A program made the position numbers and the translations under genes. The notes under the pieces were generated by a model. The model saw only the letters and a list, made by a program, of their open reading frames with translations, did not search any database and was not told where the DNA came from. Source: Caldimonas manganoxidans ATCC BAA-369 (GTDB taxonomy: Bacteria > Pseudomonadota > Gammaproteobacteria > Burkholderiales > Burkholderiaceae_C). Taken from it: DNA of 64,000 nt. The stretch spans positions 1 to 64,000 of the forward strand of contig NZ_KB905946.1 in NCBI RefSeq assembly GCF_000381125.1. The letters run 5' to 3'. Below, one piece after another: positions 61,484 to 64,000 of the stretch (position 1 is its first letter; every line of letters starts with the position of its first letter).

Positions 61484-62293
61484 ATGCCGCCCCACCGTCA
61501 GACCGGCCCCATTCCACCCCACCACCGGCTCGACCCCACACGCCGTCTTTGGCTTGGGCGCACCATCTTGGCCTGCGCCACCGTGGCCGGCTGTGCCCGG
61601 CCCCCCACAACGCCCTTGGGGGCCGGCCTGGCCCCAACGAGCATCGCTCCCTTTTCCGCCTCGGCGCCCGACGGGCGCGTGCCTCGCGGCTGGGAGCCTT
61701 ATGTCCTGCGGCGCGACAAGCGCCCCACCCACTACGCCACCGCGTCGGTCGATGGTCGTACCGTGCTGCGAGCTCACTCCGACGGCGCGGCCACCGGCCT
61801 GCGCTGCCTGGTGGACATCGACCCATGGCAAGCCGGCCGCCTGCGCTTTTCCTGGATGGTCCAGCATGTGGACCCCCGACTGACCGTCAGCGACCCACGC
61901 ATCGACGATGCGCCCGCGCGCGTGATCCTGGCCTTCGACGGCGATCTGCGGCGGCTGTCGCTGCGGGATTTGATGTTCTACGAGCAAGTGGAGCTCTTCA
62001 CCGGACAGCGCCTGCCCTATGCCAGCCTGATGTACGTCTGGGACGCTCAAACCCCGCGCGACACCGTGGTCCACTATGCCCGCAGCAGCCGCATCCGCTA
62101 CCTCGTCATCGACGGCAGCCCCGGAGCCCTCGGGCACTGGCGCTTCCACGAGCGCGACGTGGTGGAGGACTACCGACGCACCTTCGGCGAAGACCCTGGC
62201 CCGATCCGCAGTGTGGGCGTGCTCACCGACAGCGACGACCTGGGCGTGCCCGTGACCGCCTGGTATGGCGACATCACACTGAACCGGCGCTGA
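61484..62293 (+). CDS. DUF3047 family secreted protein, probable lipoprotein
   Basis: A 269-residue protein. After a proline-rich start, a hydrophobic stretch (WLGRTILACATVAGCARP) ends in a lipobox-like VAGC, suggesting a lipoprotein or Sec-exported protein. The rest matches DUF3047, with strands around GLRCLVDIDPWQAGRLRFSW, ARVILAFDGDL and SLMYVWD. The family has no established function. The true start is uncertain since the first 24 residues are atypical. The gene follows a terminator and does not appear to share an operon with the receptor upstream. It is convergent with the dehydrogenase gene. Confidence 0.7.
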   Translation: MPPHRQTGPIPPHHRLDPTRRLWLGRTILACATVAGCARPPTTPLGAGLAPTSIAPFSASAPDGRVPRGWEPYVLRRDKRPTHYATASVDGRTVLRAHSDGAATGLRCLVDIDPWQAGRLRFSWMVQHVDPRLTVSDPRIDDAPARVILAFDGDLRRLSLRDLMFYEQVELFTGQRLPYASLMYVWDAQTPRDTVVHYARSSRIRYLVIDGSPGALGHWRFHERDVVEDYRRTFGEDPGPIRSVGVLTDSDDLGVPVTAWYGDITLNRR

Positions 62294-62340
62294 ACCGGCA
62301 AGGCCCAAGACGCCCGCGGCACCACCGCACGCCCAACGCC

Positions 62341-63318
62341 TCAAGCCGCTTGCGGTCGTGGCGCCTCGGACACCAAGCAACCTTGCTCGAAATAGCCTCG
62401 CAGGTTGTCCAGCACCCGTTGGGCCATGGCCCAACGGGTCTGCACCGTCGCGCTGGCCATGTGCGGGGCCAAGACCACATGGTCCAGGCTCCGCAAGGCT
62501 TCGGGCACTTCGGGCTCTCTTTCGAACACATCCAAACCGGCCCCCGCGATGCGCCGCTGTTGCAGTGCGCGCACCAGCGCTTGCTCATCGACCACCGTGC
62601 CGCGAGCGATGTTGATCAGATAGGCGTGCGGCCCCAAGGCCTCCAGCACCGCCTCATCGATCAAATGGCGCGTGCCCTCGCCGCCGGAGGTGGCCACCAC
62701 CAGCACATCGGCCCAGCGCGCCAGTTCGATCAAGCACGGCTCGTACGTCCAGGGCACCCCATCCACCGGACGACGGGCGTGATAGCGCACCGGCATGGCA
62801 AATCCGCTGGCCCGACGTGCGATGGCCTGCCCGATACGACCCAGCCCCACCACGCCCAGGCGGGAACCGCTGACCTTGCAGCCCAGCGGCCGGAAGTGGC
62901 CTTGCGCCCAGGCACCGCTGCGCACGAAGCGGTCCGCGGCACTGAGCCCGCGCATCACATCCAGCAGCAAGGCCCAGGCCATGTCGGCCACGCAATCGTC
63001 CAGCACCCCCGGCGTGTACCCCACCGCCACCCCACGACGGGCTGCCATCTGCAAGTCGATCCGATCCAATCCCACACCGAGACTGGAAATCAGCTTCAAG
63101 GCCGGCAAAGCCTCGATCAAGGACGCATCCGCCCCCACCGCCGCCGACGTGATCACCGCCTCGATGCGAGGCCCGTGTTCCGCGATCACCTCCTCCAAAG
63201 ACCGCTGCGTGGGGGCCTCATGCAGCTCGCAGTATGTGGCCAATTCCCGCTGCAACTCGGGCGCAAAGCGGTCAGGCACTCGCTGCAAGACAACCGGCCG
63301 GCGTGATGCGCTCATCAT
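62341..63318 (-). CDS. D-2-hydroxyacid dehydrogenase (NAD-binding)
   Basis: A 325-residue D-isomer-specific 2-hydroxyacid dehydrogenase. The catalytic Arg-Glu-His set is recognised in the last third (NIARGTVVDEQAL, GLDVFEREPEVPEAL, VVLAPHMASAT). The nucleotide loop is GVVGLGRIGQAIARRA near residue 155. The start lies at the first of two adjacent ATGs, at 63318, which overlaps the stop of the upstream gene (ATGA). It resembles glyoxylate/hydroxypyruvate reductases. The pairing with a Bug receptor suggests metabolism of an imported hydroxy acid, but the substrate is not established. Confidence 0.9.
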   Translation of the reverse strand: MMSASRRPVVLQRVPDRFAPELQRELATYCELHEAPTQRSLEEVIAEHGPRIEAVITSAAVGADASLIEALPALKLISSLGVGLDRIDLQMAARRGVAVGYTPGVLDDCVADMAWALLLDVMRGLSAADRFVRSGAWAQGHFRPLGCKVSGSRLGVVGLGRIGQAIARRASGFAMPVRYHARRPVDGVPWTYEPCLIELARWADVLVVATSGGEGTRHLIDEAVLEALGPHAYLINIARGTVVDEQALVRALQQRRIAGAGLDVFEREPEVPEALRSLDHVVLAPHMASATVQTRWAMAQRVLDNLRGYFEQGCLVSEAPRPQAA

Positions 63319-64000
63319 TCGATCTTGACGCCCGCTTGCGCCACCACGGCCGCCCAGCGCTTGCGCTCGGCCTCGAAGAACTTCTTGAAATCTGCTGGAC
63401 CCTGCGTGTACACCTCGGCGCCTTGCGAGATCAAACGCTCGCGCACCTGTGGTGAACGAATGATCGCAATCAACTCGCGAGACAGACGCTCCAACACCGG
63501 TGCGGGGGTGTCCGCCGGCATCAGCACACCCTGCCATGTGCCGGATTCGAAGCCTTTGACCCCCTGTTCGGCGATCGTTGGCACCTGTGCCAACAACGGC
63601 ACCCGGGCGGCTTTCGACACCCCCAGCACTTTGAGCTTGCCCGACTGCACATGCGGCAACGTGGCCAACATGCCGTTCATCAGCACTTGGGTTTGGCCGG
63701 CCACCGTGTCGGAGATGGCCTGCGAGCCCCCTTTGTACGGGATGTACTGCCAGCGTGCACCGGTGGCACGCTCGACCGCCACACCCGCCAGATGCGGCGC
63801 GCTGCCAATGGCGGTGACTGCGAAATTCAAAGCCGTGCGGTGCGACAAAGCCACCAACTCACGCAGATCGTTCGCCGGCACCGACGGATGCACCACCAAC
63901 AGATGCGGTGAATATGCCAGCATGGCCACACCCACCAGATCGCGCGAGGGATCGAACGGCAGCTGCTTATAGACCGAGGGGCTGATGGCCAGCGCCCCGG
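63315..64000 (-). CDS. Bug/TTT-type receptor, 5' end beyond the window
   Basis: The C-terminal 228 residues of a periplasmic binding protein of the Bug/TctC family. It includes LAISPSVYKQLPFDP, YIPYKGGSQAISDTVAGQTQV and VPTIAEQGVKGFESGTWQGV, the usual order. The frame stays open to the window edge, so the signal peptide and the first 80 or so residues are missing. It is coupled to the dehydrogenase gene by ATGA overlap and so forms an operon with it. Confidence 0.93.
   Translation of the reverse strand, partial: GALAISPSVYKQLPFDPSRDLVGVAMLAYSPHLLVVHPSVPANDLRELVALSHRTALNFAVTAIGSAPHLAGVAVERATGARWQYIPYKGGSQAISDTVAGQTQVLMNGMLATLPHVQSGKLKVLGVSKAARVPLLAQVPTIAEQGVKGFESGTWQGVLMPADTPAPVLERLSRELIAIIRSPQVRERLISQGAEVYTQGPADFKKFFEAERKRWAAVVAQAGVKIE

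Overview
This window is GC-rich DNA that looks like a betaproteobacterium of the order Burkholderiales, probably Comamonadaceae or a close relative. The evidence is a dense coding layout, Bug/TTT-type solute-binding proteins, a narXL-narK1K2GHJI denitrification locus, and short GC-rich intergenic repeats of a kind I associate with that family. The genus cannot be fixed from the sequence alone. No rRNA, tRNA, CRISPR array or prophage was seen. The only mobile-element trace is the start of an IS5-type transposase at the left edge.

Layout. (1) 1-2.4 kb: a transposase fragment, a MIP18/PaaD-like Fe-S protein, a polytopic membrane protein and a small cupin. (2) 2.4-21.2 kb, all leftward, is an anaerobic respiration block: narX-narL, narK1-narK2-narG-narH-narJ-narI, a parvulin isomerase, a beta-carbonic anhydrase, a universal stress protein, nnrS, and ubiU-ubiV-ubiT for O2-independent ubiquinone synthesis. 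Candidate FNR/Dnr boxes precede narX, the stress protein, the nnrS leader and ubiU. (3) 21.5-24.9 kb: small housekeeping genes, including a DUF882 protein, a flavin reductase, a beta-barrel protein and exonuclease III. (4) 24.9-32.7 kb: nucleotide-sugar and surface polysaccharide genes, namely the dTDP-rhamnose set rfbBDAC, ugd, a WecG/TagA glycosyltransferase with a C-terminal STAS domain, and manC. (5) 32.8-40.1 kb: an AraC regulator divergent from a livKHMGF-type ABC transporter whose last ATPase frame runs without a stop into an aldehyde dehydrogenase. (6) 40.2-43.4 kb: an L,D-transpeptidase and a nitronate monooxygenase with its own FNR-type box. (7) 43.6-55.2 kb: a DUF4212/sodium:solute symporter pair, a symporter-fused histidine kinase, a receiver-only regulator, a pseudokinase-exonuclease fusion, a chemoreceptor and a CBS-DUF294 nucleotidyltransferase. 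(8) 55.3-64 kb: acyl-CoA and carboxylate catabolism, with a biotinyl-carboxyltransferase fusion, LysR, an HMG-CoA-lyase-like enzyme, a CaiB-type CoA transferase, two TTT binding proteins, a DUF3047 protein and a 2-hydroxyacid dehydrogenase.

How the parts fit. Region 2 gives nitrate sensing (NarXL), uptake (NarK1/K2), reduction (NarGHI with chaperone NarJ) and anaerobic quinone supply (UbiTUV), all plausibly under FNR-type control. Nitronate monooxygenase 20 kb away shares that promoter type. It is a paralogue of a decayed gene next to nnrS, and each locus also has a universal stress gene in the opposite state of preservation. Region 7 resembles acetate-type uptake and sensing systems (VC_2705-type symporter plus CrbS-like kinase), extended by a sensor-like exonuclease fusion. 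Terminators, operators and promoters are given only where a clear dyad or motif can be read.
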